The position numbers were made by a program, and so were the translations under genes. Shown here piece by piece: positions 26,782 through 35,247 of a DNA stretch of 64,000 bases; the stretch's first letter is position 1; every line of letters starts with the position of its first letter. The notes beneath the pieces were generated by a model, which saw only the letters and a list, made by a program, of their open reading frames with translations, did not search any database and was not told where the DNA came from. Origin of the DNA: Lewinellaceae bacterium SD302 (lineage in GTDB: Bacteria > Bacteroidota > Bacteroidia > Chitinophagales > Saprospiraceae); NCBI GenBank assembly GCA_002591745.1, contig PDLQ01000009.1, positions 124,001 to 188,000 of the forward strand, given 5' to 3'.

Positions 26782-27330
26782 TTATGCGGTCACTCCCTCC
26801 AGCTCAACGGCGGCCGGGAAGTCGATATCTACCTGGGTCACTCCATGGAGATAGTTAGAAATGGTCTTCTCACCGATCAGTACAACGGCGTCCACCAGGT
26901 TTTCGCGGTTATAGCCGGCAGCCAATAGGGCATCGATGATGTCCTGAGATGGCTTACCACGCCGAAGCGTTGTCTGACGGGCAAACCGGGCCAGGGCATC
27001 TAGTTTGGCATCAAAAGAAGCACGACCTTCACGGAGTTCCAGGATCTGCTCTTCGCTAAAACCATTCATTTTGCCGATAGCGGTGTGGGCCGCTAAACAG
27101 TAAGCACATTCATTGGCCTGACTCACCGCCAGGTTAACGACTTCCTTTTCTTTGGTTGAAAGGCTGGTCTTGGCGCCACTCAGTGCCAGGTAGTTCCCCA
27201 GGGCATTATCGGAGTGAGCGTAGGTAGCGTAAAGATTCGGAACGAAGCCAAGTTGTTTGGTCAGCGTATCGAAGATCGTCTGGTTCGGAGCGCTAACGTC
27301 TTCGCGGGTGGGGATGGGAAAATTTGCCAT
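26782..27330 (-). CDS. AhpD-like / carboxymuconolactone decarboxylase family protein
   Basis: 182 codons. The all-helical AhpD fold is indicated by N-E-C-A-Y-C-L-A-A-H, the E-x-x-C-x-x-C-x-x-x-H active-site motif of alkylhydroperoxidases, which uses the two cysteines to reduce peroxides. The surrounding S-T-K-E-K-E-V-V-N-L-A-V-S-Q-A motif and the late N-L-V-D-A-V-V-L-I-G-E-K block fit the peroxidase-related subfamily. It lies 101 bp downstream of an AraC-type regulator on the same strand, which is a plausible regulator of it, possibly in response to an aromatic or oxidative signal. Confidence 0.88.
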   Translation of the reverse strand: MANFPIPTREDVSAPNQTIFDTLTKQLGFVPNLYATYAHSDNALGNYLALSGAKTSLSTKEKEVVNLAVSQANECAYCLAAHTAIGKMNGFSEEQILELREGRASFDAKLDALARFARQTTLRRGKPSQDIIDALLAAGYNRENLVDAVVLIGEKTISNYLHGVTQVDIDFPAAVELEGVTA

Positions 27331-27431
27331 GATTGTAATATTTTAAAATTATTGCGGAAGTATCTCCGCGTTTGATATTACAAAGATGGGGTGTTGCTCC
27401 CCTGCTGATCTTACGGATACTTCCCGCCTGT

Positions 27432-28286
27432 TTACCTATTTTTCCCAACCTTGCTATTTTCTCTGAATTGCTTGGGCGAAACCCCTTCCATCTTCTTGAA
27501 AAAGCGGCTGAAGTGCGCCCCTTCCGTATAGCCCAGTTCGTAACCGATCTCACTGATCGCCTCATCGGTATAAAGTAAACGTCGTTTAGCCTCCAGGGAT
27601 ATTCTTTCGCGGATGATCTGCAAGGGCGTTTTATCGCTGTGCTTACCGAAAATGTTGCTTAGGGTCTTGGGACTCTTGAATAGCAGCTCTGCATAGTCAG
27701 TCACCTGGTGCTTTTGCGCATAATTTTTCTCCACCAGCAAGTTGAACTCGCGGATCAAATCTACGTCCTCCTTTCCAGGCTGGTTTTGCAGGTGTTGGTT
27801 TCGGGCCATTCGAGTCAGTAAAATGACTAGTCTCTTTAGAAGCATTCTCAGCATTTCGCCCTGGATGTTATCCGTATACCCGAATTCATCGACGAACACC
27901 TGAAATAAAAGATCGAGCTTACGCTGCTCATCCTTGGTAAGCGTGAGGCGCATCGGACTGGGGAGCCCATAGAAGATCAAGCCTACGCAACTCACTTCGG
28001 CATCGTGGGTGATGATGCAGTAAAAGTCCCGGTTGAAACGCCAGGCTACGATCTCCTCCGCCCGCTCGAAACGGTAAGTGTGTTCGTAGATCAGCAAGAT
28101 CACGCCTCCCGCTTCCAACTCGTAGGCCACCTCATCTACGTACACCGTCTGAGCCGCGCCCCGGTTCCAGGCGATAGTCAGCAGAGGGCGATTTTTCTCG
28201 GCGATCGCAAACCGTTTCAGCTCCGGATTTTGGTGGTCCAGCAGTAGTTTTCCGCCGGTGATCTGGTCGTCAAAGGTATAGGTCAT
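27432..28286 (-). CDS. AraC-family transcriptional regulator
   Basis: 284 codons. The C-terminal ~100 residues are the double helix-turn-helix of AraC/XylS: the first helix pair around V-T-D-Y-A-E-L-L-F-K-S-P-K-T-L-S-N-I-F, the second around A-I-S-E-I-G-Y-E-L-G-Y-T-E-G-A-H-F-S-R-F-F-K-K, ending with the signature G-V-S-P-K-Q-F-R-E. The N-terminal half is a cupin-like sensor region (L-E-A-G-G-V-I-L-L-I). It sits upstream of the AhpD-like gene and probably controls it. The upstream region contains the 9-mer-flanked repeat element 28340-28434. Confidence 0.92.
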   Translation of the reverse strand: MTYTFDDQITGGKLLLDHQNPELKRFAIAEKNRPLLTIAWNRGAAQTVYVDEVAYELEAGGVILLIYEHTYRFERAEEIVAWRFNRDFYCIITHDAEVSCVGLIFYGLPSPMRLTLTKDEQRKLDLLFQVFVDEFGYTDNIQGEMLRMLLKRLVILLTRMARNQHLQNQPGKEDVDLIREFNLLVEKNYAQKHQVTDYAELLFKSPKTLSNIFGKHSDKTPLQIIRERISLEAKRRLLYTDEAISEIGYELGYTEGAHFSRFFKKMEGVSPKQFRENSKVGKNR

Positions 28287-28339
28287 GGGGGTTGGTTATG
28301 AGCATTCGCTTCGCTGGTCGTCGCAGGCTTCTCGGCATT

Positions 28340-28434
28340 GCTACTTTGAAGCCATAAAGATGCTAGATGCTAGATAATTCAAGTCAATTTATCTCGCGTC
28401 CAATATTTAGTGTCTTTTATACTAACAAAGTAGC
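28340..28434. repeat. Intergenic element bounded by inverted GCTACTTTG copies
   Basis: GCTACTTTG on the plus strand (28340-28348) faces its reverse complement at 28426-28434. Between them is an AT-rich stretch with two copies of the heptamer AGATGCT and, inversely, CGCGTCC and TAGTGTC, giving an imperfect stem-loop. It occupies the gap between the divergent AraC regulator and lectin genes, so it could influence either promoter. It belongs to the same family as 38533-38685, 52714-52821 and 54444-54540. Confidence 0.65.
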
Positions 28435-28557
28435 AGTGTCTGCATATAACAAGCGAGAATTGGCTTCGCAGGCGACCAATTTAACACCTTCTCTTCGACT
28501 CCGTTTAAACTAAAGACCGTCGTTTGTCTTCTATTGTCATCCCCCAAAACCTACGCT

Positions 28558-29232
28558 ATGCGTTTTCTACTTCCGTTTCTATTCTCCCTGTCTTTCCTTT
28601 CTGCCCAATCCAGTGTGCAGGATTTTCGGCTGGGCGGCTACGCGCAAATCCTTAACGACGAGTGTATCCGACTGACGCCCGACGTCCAGTACGTCAGCGG
28701 ATCGGCTTGGTACGAGAACGCCATTGATTTGAATAGCGCCTTCGAACTGGTCGTCTGTCTGGTTCTGGGCGAAAAGGACGATGAGGGAGCCGACGGCATC
28801 GCTTTCGTCTTTCACCCCAGCATGGCCACCGGCTACCGGGGTGAAGGGATGGGCTTCAGCGGCCTGGTACCTTCATTGGGCATCGAGTTCGATACTTACC
28901 GCAATTTTCATCTGGATGATCCGGCTTCCGACCATGTGGCCATCATGCCCAACGGTCTTCCCTACCACCAGGCGAGTTTATTGGGTCCGGTGGAAGTACC
29001 GAATTTGGAAAACGGGAAGAAGCATTTGCTCCGCCTCAGCTGGAATCCATTGCGCAAACAACTATTGGTAGAACTGGACAATGAACCGGTAGCCGACTAC
29101 AGCGCCGATCTGGTGGCCGAAATCTTCGGTAATAATTCCAAAGTCTTTTGGGGTGTCACGGCCGCAACCGGTCGGTTGAGCAATTACCAGGACATCTGCA
29201 TCAAAAAGCTGACTTACGCGGCGGCGCAGTAA
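28558..29232 (+). CDS. Secreted L-type lectin-domain protein
   Basis: 224 codons from ATG 28558; the upstream TTG at 28534 is less likely because the signal peptide (F-L-L-P-F-L-F-S-L-S-F-L-S-A then Q) begins here. The mature part is a single legume-lectin-like jelly roll: L-N-D-E-C-I-R-L-T-P, G-A-D-G-I-A-F-V-F-H, S-L-G-I-E-F-D-T-Y-R-N and A-S-D-H-V-A-I-M. This is the bacterial L-type lectin pattern, with E-F-D-T and D/N residues for calcium and sugar contact. It is not fused to anchoring or T9SS domains. Sugar binding outside the cell is inferred. It is convergent with the DtxR gene across a long inverted repeat. Confidence 0.85.
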   Translation: MRFLLPFLFSLSFLSAQSSVQDFRLGGYAQILNDECIRLTPDVQYVSGSAWYENAIDLNSAFELVVCLVLGEKDDEGADGIAFVFHPSMATGYRGEGMGFSGLVPSLGIEFDTYRNFHLDDPASDHVAIMPNGLPYHQASLLGPVEVPNLENGKKHLLRLSWNPLRKQLLVELDNEPVADYSADLVAEIFGNNSKVFWGVTAATGRLSNYQDICIKKLTYAAAQ

Positions 29233-29233
29233 T

Positions 29234-29299
29234 CGGCTAGCGACCTCCCGGTCGCTCCGCATGTTCCTAGAAGTAGAGCGACCGGGAGGTCGCTAGCCG
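29234..29299. repeat. 24-bp perfect inverted repeat between convergent genes
   Basis: Arms 29234-29257 and 29276-29299 are exact reverse complements with an 18-nt loop; the arm begins CGGCTAGCGACCTCCCGG. It starts 2 nt after the lectin stop and reaches past the DtxR stop (29293), so the right arm encodes that protein's last codons. It likely acts as a bidirectional terminator or RNA end-stabiliser, although no T-run follows on either strand. Confidence 0.75.
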
Positions 29300-29970
29300 G
29301 ATTTACGGGGCGATACCGTAGGACGTACCAGCAAGTTTTCAGCTAGCTTCTCGGAAACGTTGACTTTTTCTCCTGCGATTTCTAAAACCAGGCTCCCGTC
29401 GAAAGGGATTGTTTCCAATACGACCAGTCGGGTATCTATTCCCACCCGCAGTTGCTCGAGGTATTGCAAGAAGACCGGGGAGGTATCTTTCACGGCAGAT
29501 ACCCGGCAAATTTGCCCGACGGACAGGTCGGAAAGCAGCGTAGTGGTCAATTCAGGGATGGAACCATCGGCGGCGGGGATGGGGTCGCCGTGGGGGTCAT
29601 ATTCGGGGTAATCCAGGAATACTTCCAGTTTTTCGATCAACTTTTCGGAGCGGATGTGTTCCAGCTGCTCGGCGACTTCGTGGACCTCATCCCAGCTAAA
29701 ATCCAGCTTGTCGTGGAGGAAAGTTTCCCAGAGCCGGTGTTTGCGCAATACGCCGACAGCAATCTTGCGGCCGGAATCCGTGAGGGTGATCTTGCCGTAT
29801 TTCTCATAGTGCAAGAAGTCCTTTTCCCGTAAACGCTTTACCATATTATTGGCTGTGGCGGGGGTAACCTCCAACTGATTGGCCAAATCGTTGGTACCCG
29901 TTCCTTCCGGGCTTTCCATGGTAAGGTGGAGGACGGCTTTGAGATAGTTTTCTTCGGTTAGGGACAGCAT
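29293..29970 (-). CDS. DtxR/MntR-family metal-dependent regulator
   Basis: 225 codons. Order: winged helix (1-70; N-Y-L-K-A-V-L-H-L, T-P-A-T-A-N-N-M-V-K-R-L), then the dimerisation and metal-binding part with R-K-H-R-L-W-E-T-F-L, H-E-V-A-E-Q-L-E-H-I and D-P-H-G-D-P-I-P, and a C-terminal FeoA/SH3-like domain. The H-E-V-A-x-x-L-E-H motif provides metal ligands. It senses Fe2+ or Mn2+ and represses metal uptake genes; none are adjacent, so the target is unknown. The last codons lie in the 24-bp inverted repeat. A TATCTTTA box lies upstream of its ATG. Confidence 0.93.
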   Translation of the reverse strand: MLSLTEENYLKAVLHLTMESPEGTGTNDLANQLEVTPATANNMVKRLREKDFLHYEKYGKITLTDSGRKIAVGVLRKHRLWETFLHDKLDFSWDEVHEVAEQLEHIRSEKLIEKLEVFLDYPEYDPHGDPIPAADGSIPELTTTLLSDLSVGQICRVSAVKDTSPVFLQYLEQLRVGIDTRLVVLETIPFDGSLVLEIAGEKVNVSEKLAENLLVRPTVSPRKSG

Positions 29971-30084
29971 AGGGGTAAAGATAGGAAAGCTAACAAAAAG
30001 CGGCCACTCCGAAGAGTGACCGCCGACGCGAAAGAGCGCTAATACAAACTACGCGTTTGTCGGGTTTGAGGTGATCATCAAGTC

Positions 30085-31299
30085 TTACTGCTGTTTTTCC
30101 ATGCGGTCCATGACCTGCATCAGCATATTCACGCCCAGAGCGTCCATGGGATTGGCCTGTGCGCCCCCGTCGCCGCCGCCGATGACGATCTGCGGCATGG
30201 CTACTTTAGCCAGCTCGGCGGCAACCCCGATCCGGGTCTCCTTTTCGAACTGCGCCTTTTCACGGGGGCTTAAACCAGCACTTACCTTCAGGCGGGCAAC
30301 CTCGGCGGCAGCTTTACCCTCGGCAAGGGCTTTTTCTGCCTGGAATTTGGCCTGAAGGGCCTGCTCCTTAGATACAGCCGTCTGGGCCTGGGCACGAATC
30401 TCGGCTTCGATCTTGGCCGCTTCCTCGGTTGCTTTTACCTCGGCCACTTTCTGGCGGCCGCGCATCTCGGCAGTCAGGGCTTCCTGCTGGGCGGTCACGA
30501 GTTCCTGCTTGGCAATGGCCTCACGGGTAGATTGTTCTACTTTCGCTTTCAGCTTCTCATCAACAACCGATTCATAGTCTACTAAAGTAATGGCGACGAA
30601 GTTGGGCTCGATATCGTACTGCTGTACATCGCTCTTGGCTAGTATGAATGTTCCGTCATTGTTGACTCGAGGCTTATTCTCGTAAGCCCGGATGCTTTCG
30701 CCGGAAGCGCTGTCTACCCGGACCACCTCACGCTGGTCGATGATGTACTGTCCGTGACGGAGCTGGTACTTGAAAGCCTCGGCCAGTTCGGATTTTCCGC
30801 CGGAGTAGTGCCGTTCACTATCCATGAGCTGGAAGCTGTAATTAGCACATTCTTTGGAGTAATCGGCCAGGCTGGCGGCCAAGCGGGTCTGCTCGCGGTA
30901 GTCCTTGTGAATGGCCAGCATCCGCTCTTCGTTGTTGGGTAATTTCCACTTTACGGAGTAGCCCACCTGATTGGCATAAGTACCATCGGCAAACTGACAG
31001 CGGATCGGAAGCGAGAAGTAGGAAATGTCCGACTTTTTCTTCTCCTCCCGCTCAACCTGCACGGTTACTACGTCTGCGTAGCGGGTGGTCTTGGAAAAGA
31101 AACCGGCGTAGTAAAGGCCGGGTTCAAAGCGAACAAATTCCTCTCCGGTAATCCCTTGAACGACAGAACGGTAACCCTGGTCGTTGACGGCAAATGGATT
31201 GGCGATCAGCATGGCAATAAAGATCAGCAAGATGGTTAACCCAGCTAATTTCAGCTTACCGGAAATAGGGGGAAGGTTGTTTTTAAAAGAGGGCTTCAT
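30085..31299 (-). CDS. SPFH/Band 7 domain membrane protein
   Basis: 404 codons. One membrane helix at about 18-34 (L-A-G-L-T-I-L-L-I-F-I-A-M-L-I-A). The following domain contains G-Y-R-S-V-V-Q-G-I-T-G-E and R-F-E-P-G-L-Y-Y, the beginning of a Band 7 fold. Residues about 245-345 are a long charged coiled coil rich in A, K and E (V-A-E-V-K-A-T-E-E-A-A-K-I-E-A-E-I-R), and the tail is glycine-rich. Such proteins oligomerise on the membrane and scaffold other membrane proteins or proteases. No NfeD or FtsH partner gene is adjacent. Confidence 0.85.
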   Translation of the reverse strand: MKPSFKNNLPPISGKLKLAGLTILLIFIAMLIANPFAVNDQGYRSVVQGITGEEFVRFEPGLYYAGFFSKTTRYADVVTVQVEREEKKKSDISYFSLPIRCQFADGTYANQVGYSVKWKLPNNEERMLAIHKDYREQTRLAASLADYSKECANYSFQLMDSERHYSGGKSELAEAFKYQLRHGQYIIDQREVVRVDSASGESIRAYENKPRVNNDGTFILAKSDVQQYDIEPNFVAITLVDYESVVDEKLKAKVEQSTREAIAKQELVTAQQEALTAEMRGRQKVAEVKATEEAAKIEAEIRAQAQTAVSKEQALQAKFQAEKALAEGKAAAEVARLKVSAGLSPREKAQFEKETRIGVAAELAKVAMPQIVIGGGDGGAQANPMDALGVNMLMQVMDRMEKQQ

Positions 31300-31494
31300 A
31301 ATGGAGTGTTTTAAGGGTTAGTCTCTTTGTTTCGAAACAAGACTAAGCCCAAAATCACCCTGCTTACGACTTTCCAAGACGAGCAAACAGAAAAGTTCGA
31401 CAAACTTCCACCAAAACGTTTAAAGTCGATATGACTTGACCGGAAGATCAGTGTATCGGCTTATCAAGAGCCTTGCTACTTTGCTAACCAAAAG

Positions 31495-32139
31495 CTAGCA
31501 CCTGTACTGCTCAACCGCCCGCCCGAGTTCCTTCGGCTCACCATTTAACAGAACCGGAATTAAGTCCGTGATTTGCTGGATCGGCAGGTCCCACCACTTT
31601 AGTTGCAGTAACAATTCGATTATTTCTTCCGTAAATCTGGTACTGATAACTTTTGCCGGATTACCGCCGACGACGGAGTATGGAGCTACATCCCTGGTCA
31701 CCGTAGCATTGGTGGCGATGATGGCCCCATCTCCAATGGTGATGCCCGGCATAATCGAGGCGTTGTGCCCAATCCAGACATCGTTGCCAATTACCGTATT
31801 CCCCTTGAACGGGTAGCTTCTACCTTCCATTGATTGCTCCCATCCGTTTTGAAAAATGGCGAAAGGGTAGGCAGAAAAAGAATCCGTCAGATGGTTACCT
31901 CCGTTCATGATAAAACGAACGCCCGAGGCGATCATGCAAAACTTCCCGATGATGAGTTTATCGCCTACGAAATCAAAGTGATACTTGATGTTTCTCAGAA
32001 AATTATTGACATCTTCGAAGTCATCGTAGTAAGTATAATCGCCGACTTCGACCAACTCGGAATCGATGATATTTTTGAGAAAACACAGTTTATCATAACC
32101 CGTCAGCGGAAATCTGGTATTGGGGTCTGGTCCGGTCAT
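31495..32139 (-). CDS. Vat-like xenobiotic acetyltransferase (hexapeptide family)
   Basis: 214 codons. A left-handed beta-helix acetyltransferase of the Vat/CatB group: F-L-K-N-I-I, then V-G-D-Y-T-Y-Y-D-D near the start, K-L-I-I-G-K-F-C-M-I, the active-site block N-G-G-N-H with the catalytic His, then hexapeptide repeats I-G-N-D-V-W-I-G-H-N-A-S-I-M-P-G and G-D-G-A-I-I, and S-V-V-G-G-N-P-A-K. Characterised relatives O-acetylate streptogramin A antibiotics with acetyl-CoA. A related substrate is likely, but resistance is not shown. It is the last gene of an operon with truA (9-nt gap) and the DUF3298 lipoprotein. Confidence 0.88.
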   Translation of the reverse strand: MTGPDPNTRFPLTGYDKLCFLKNIIDSELVEVGDYTYYDDFEDVNNFLRNIKYHFDFVGDKLIIGKFCMIASGVRFIMNGGNHLTDSFSAYPFAIFQNGWEQSMEGRSYPFKGNTVIGNDVWIGHNASIMPGITIGDGAIIATNATVTRDVAPYSVVGGNPAKVISTRFTEEIIELLLQLKWWDLPIQQITDLIPVLLNGEPKELGRAVEQYRC

Positions 32140-32148
32140 AGCGTATAA

Positions 32149-32952
32149 TCAGGTAGTAAGCCCCACCAGCATTTTCTGCAATGGGCTAAAGTTTGGTCGC
32201 TGGCAAAAATCGTAGTTAATACCAGACAAATATAGGCCGTCCGCGGCAGCCAGGTTGTGGAATTTGGGTGGCTCCAAACTATTCAGTGTCCTCAGAAAAT
32301 CTGCGATACTTAGTTTTCCTTCTCCGACCAGTAGCAGGTTACCCGTCAGCAATCTGATCATCCCGCGCAGAAAACGATTGGCGGTAAACTGAAGCCGTAA
32401 ATAATCGCCTTGGTCGTCCGTAAAAATTGCTACGGTACGCAAATCACAAATCGTAGTATTGTGGCGCTCCGGCGTCTTGCAAAAAGCACGAAAATCTTTG
32501 CGGCCCACCAGGTCCGCCGCCGCTTCCCGCATCAGATCGATCCGTAGCGGAACCTCAGCGCCGGGATACCAGGTAGATAGTTTGTCTAACCCGGCGGACT
32601 TATTCAGGTGCAAAAAGTAATCGTAGGTCCGCTGGTTGGCGTCCATTCGGGCGTTGGCCCTGGAGTTTACCGGAATGACCTCGAAGCAACTGATGTCAGT
32701 TGGCAACCGACGGTTGAGGATGGACAGGCGATCTTCCGGCCATTCCATTTCCAGGTCGATGCTGCCAAAGTACTGGCTGGCGTGGACCCCGGCGTCGGTA
32801 CGTCCACAGCCACTCAAGGTGATCGGTTGCCCCAGTACCTCGGTCAGGGTATCTTCAATGGCGGATTGCACACTCAGCACATTCGGTTGCCGCTGATAGC
32901 CCCGATAATGGGTGCCCCGGTAAGCCAGGTGTAGGAAATAACGATGGTGCAT
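32149..32952 (-). CDS. truA: tRNA pseudouridine(38-40) synthase TruA
   Basis: 267 codons, the usual length. H-L-A-Y-R-G-T-H-Y-R-G-Y-Q-R-Q at the start and C-G-R-T-D-A-G-V-H-A (49-58) with catalytic Asp53 are the family hallmarks; later K-D-F-R-A-F-C-K and F-L-R-G-M-I-R-L-L-T-G complete the pattern. It converts uridines 38-40 of the anticodon arm to pseudouridine. The start lies 5 nt after the DUF3298 stop and its stop 9 nt before the acetyltransferase, so all three are one transcript. Confidence 0.96.
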   Translation of the reverse strand: MHHRYFLHLAYRGTHYRGYQRQPNVLSVQSAIEDTLTEVLGQPITLSGCGRTDAGVHASQYFGSIDLEMEWPEDRLSILNRRLPTDISCFEVIPVNSRANARMDANQRTYDYFLHLNKSAGLDKLSTWYPGAEVPLRIDLMREAAADLVGRKDFRAFCKTPERHNTTICDLRTVAIFTDDQGDYLRLQFTANRFLRGMIRLLTGNLLLVGEGKLSIADFLRTLNSLEPPKFHNLAAADGLYLSGINYDFCQRPNFSPLQKMLVGLTT

Positions 32953-32957
32953 ACTCT

Positions 32958-33770
32958 TTACAGGCTCCCGACCAGCGTCTCGATCTCCGGGCGTAGCAAC
33001 GCGCGTTCTTTCAGGACCTCATGAGGAATAAATATTTCAATCTGGCCGGCTGCATAGGGGCCGATCTCGTAGGGTGGGTAACAAAATATAACGCCCAATT
33101 CAGTCAGGCAAAAGTTTTGGGTAGGGGGAACGGGTTCTTCGTCGGTATATAACCGCTCCTTGTCTTCCAGGTGTTCCATGAGCAAAGGCCCCAGGGTCAT
33201 TGTATCCGATTTGGTAAATACATCGTCAAGGCTGAGCGACTTAGCCGGCTGGGTGGTAAAATTCAGGTAGCTCGTGCCATAGATGCCGTGAGCTCCACCC
33301 CCGAAAAAATAAAAATTGCGTGACAGGACAAGCAGTCCCGGCTTATTGATCAACACCTCGGTCGAGAATTCATTGGTTTCCATAAACGAAACCGGATATT
33401 CGACGTCTTCCGGCTGAAGATCATGGTTGCGGTAAACGGCAAAAGTGGTATCGATCAGGCTGCGGTAGGCTGCGCGGTAATCTCCGTTGGGTACCTCGCC
33501 TGCAAATCCGTAGGCAGCCAGCAAAGAATCATTGACCATCCGCTGTAACTCTGAGGGGCCACTAGCTAGCACCTTTGCATCGATCTGGTAGCGGGACATG
33601 GGGCCGTCGGTCATTCCATCGATTAACAGTATCGAGTCTTCCAGAGAAATAGTCGTGAAGATCAGTGAGTCCGGCTCAGTGGTAGTAGCTTCTTCCTGAG
33701 TAAGGGAAGCTTGGTTGCAGGCGCACAGCAACAAAAAGGCCAGGCTAAGAAGGCAGGTAAATTTCGGCAC
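32958..33770 (-). CDS. DUF3298 (RsiV-like) lipoprotein
   Basis: 270 codons from a GTG start that directly precedes the lipoprotein signal (L-L-S-L-A-F-L-L-L-C-A then Cys); no ATG is in range. The C-terminal half shows the DUF3298 pattern: F-F-G-G-G-A-H-G-I-Y-G-T-S-Y-L-N-F, K-S-L-S-L-D-D-V-F, then Y-P-P-Y-E-I-G-P-Y-A-A-G. In Firmicutes this domain in RsiV binds lysozyme; the Bacteroidota lipoproteins have no known ligand. It is the first gene of the truA operon, an unusual partner for a tRNA enzyme. Confidence 0.82.
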   Translation of the reverse strand: MPKFTCLLSLAFLLLCACNQASLTQEEATTTEPDSLIFTTISLEDSILLIDGMTDGPMSRYQIDAKVLASGPSELQRMVNDSLLAAYGFAGEVPNGDYRAAYRSLIDTTFAVYRNHDLQPEDVEYPVSFMETNEFSTEVLINKPGLLVLSRNFYFFGGGAHGIYGTSYLNFTTQPAKSLSLDDVFTKSDTMTLGPLLMEHLEDKERLYTDEEPVPPTQNFCLTELGVIFCYPPYEIGPYAAGQIEIFIPHEVLKERALLRPEIETLVGSL

Positions 33771-33868
33771 GATGGTTTCGGTATTTAGGGTGAAGATAGG
33801 TTTTGGTCGTGGATTTCACCTACGAATGCGAATCACTGACAATGGCTGCATTGTGTTTAAAAGCAGAC

Positions 33869-34020
33869 TGCGGATTTACACAGATCAACGCGGATCTGCA
33901 GTTAACGACTTCGTTGTGGGTGGATTTTAGCCACGGATTTACGCAGGTAAACGCGGATTGCTAGTAACGGCTTCGCCGGGCGCAGGTTTCAGCTGCGGAT
34001 TTTCGCAGATCAGCATAGCT
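33869..34020. repeat. Three degenerate copies of a 62-63 bp repeat
   Basis: The phrase CGGATTTACRCAGRT followed by MAACGCGGAT appears near 33871 and 33934, and a shorter version (CGGATTTTCGCAGATCAGC) near 33996, giving a 62-63 bp period. GTAACGRCTTCG follows the first two copies. It fills the gap before the LysE gene. Similar CCACGGATTTACACGGAT-type phrases are scattered in many genomes. No coding potential. Confidence 0.7.
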
Positions 34021-34037
34021 TCTATGCTAGTCAAAAA

Positions 34038-34667
34038 TTATAAAAACCAGACCCTTACCCACAGAATGATGCCAAAAACCATTAGAAATCCGGCTCCCGT
34101 ACGCTGAACCATCCGGGCGTGATCCGGGGTGAGCCACTTGCGCAGATAGCGGGCGGCGAACACTTTTAGTAAATCCGTAACTACAATCGTGAGCATGATG
34201 GCCAGGTATAGCGACCAGGCCTGGCCGGAATTGAGGTGATCCTCGTACACGATACCTACGGAGACGGTCGACCAGAAGACAACCGGAAAGGGATTGAAAA
34301 AATTGATTCCGAACCCCTTCGCAAAGGATAGCCAGTAACGTGGCCGCCGGTGTTCCCGTACCTTACGAAACTTGAGAGGCCGCCGCTTCCACATCACGAA
34401 GCCGACGGCCAGTAAAATAACTCCTCCAATACTCCCGATGATTAGCTCGAAATTGGGGTGGTCGATAAGGGAACGGAGACGGCCCAGGCCGAAATGGGTA
34501 AGGAGGATGTAGATCAAGTCACTGGCCCAGATACCCAGAGCGGCGCAGATGCTACTGAGGGTGCCTTCTTCCAGCGAGAGTTGAATGAGCAGTACGATGA
34601 TGGGGCCGACCAAAATGGCCAGGCCAAGCCCGATCTGAATTCCTTGCAACGTGTATGCACCCATCAA
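34038..34667 (-). CDS. LysE-family translocator
   Basis: 209 codons, about six membrane helices. L-Q-G-I-Q-I-G-L-G-L-A-I-L-V-G-P at the start is the LysE/RhtB signature (G-x-x-x-x-x-x-G-P), followed by a hydrophilic loop around K-R-R-P-L-K-F-R-K-V-R and a later F-G-I-N-F-F-N-P-F-P-V-V-F-W block equivalent to the conserved N-P-x-x-x-x-F segment. Members export amino acids or small metabolites; the substrate is unknown. It is transcribed toward the 62-bp repeats and lies downstream of bcp with a 54-nt gap. Confidence 0.9.
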   Translation of the reverse strand: MMGAYTLQGIQIGLGLAILVGPIIVLLIQLSLEEGTLSSICAALGIWASDLIYILLTHFGLGRLRSLIDHPNFELIIGSIGGVILLAVGFVMWKRRPLKFRKVREHRRPRYWLSFAKGFGINFFNPFPVVFWSTVSVGIVYEDHLNSGQAWSLYLAIMLTIVVTDLLKVFAARYLRKWLTPDHARMVQRTGAGFLMVFGIILWVRVWFL

Positions 34668-34721
34668 CTATACTAACCGTGTTAGGGCCGCGAAGTTAAG
34701 AAAAGCCTTAGAACGGTATTG

Positions 34722-35177
34722 TTAAGCCTCCAAAATCTGGGCAGTGTGGTCCTTGGTTTTAACCTTTGTGATCACTTTTTCCAGCTTGCCGTCTTCGCCG
34801 ATCACAAAGGTGGTACGGTGAACGCCGTCATACTCTCTGCCCATAAATTTCTTGAGCCCCCAAACCCCGTAAGCGTTTAGAACGCTCTTGTCTTCATCGG
34901 CCAGCAGCGGAAAGGGCAACTCATATTTGTTAACGAATTTCTGGTGCTTCGCCACCCCGTCGGGACTGACCCCCAACAGCTCGTAGCCGTTTTTTTTCAG
35001 TTCTGCATAATTATCCCGCAGATTGCAGGCCTCGGCCGTACAGCCAGGGGTATCGTCCTTGGGGTAGAAAAAGAGGACGAGTTTTTTGCCCGCAAAATCG
35101 CTCAGGCCAACGGTTTTGCCCTGGTCGGTGGTGCCGCTGAAGTCGGGAGCCGGATCGCCGGCTTGGAGGGTGGTCAT
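34722..35177 (-). CDS. bcp: Thioredoxin-dependent thiol peroxidase Bcp (peroxiredoxin Q)
   Basis: 151 codons. L-F-F-Y-P-K-D-D-T-P-G-C-T-A-E-A-C (35-51) carries the peroxidatic Cys46 and the resolving Cys51 of the two-Cys Bcp type. The later A-Y-G-V-W-G-L-K and the R-T-T-F-V-I block complete the thioredoxin fold. It reduces hydrogen peroxide and alkyl hydroperoxides in the cytoplasm. It is divergent from the small membrane protein at 35248, with a 70-bp shared promoter region. Confidence 0.96.
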   Translation of the reverse strand: MTTLQAGDPAPDFSGTTDQGKTVGLSDFAGKKLVLFFYPKDDTPGCTAEACNLRDNYAELKKNGYELLGVSPDGVAKHQKFVNKYELPFPLLADEDKSVLNAYGVWGLKKFMGREYDGVHRTTFVIGEDGKLEKVITKVKTKDHTAQILEA

Positions 35178-35247
35178 AAGTCAGTTACTTTTGTTCTTGC
35201 AACAAGGCGAATCGTTCCAGGTTGCACCAAAGAAGAATAATTTCCCC

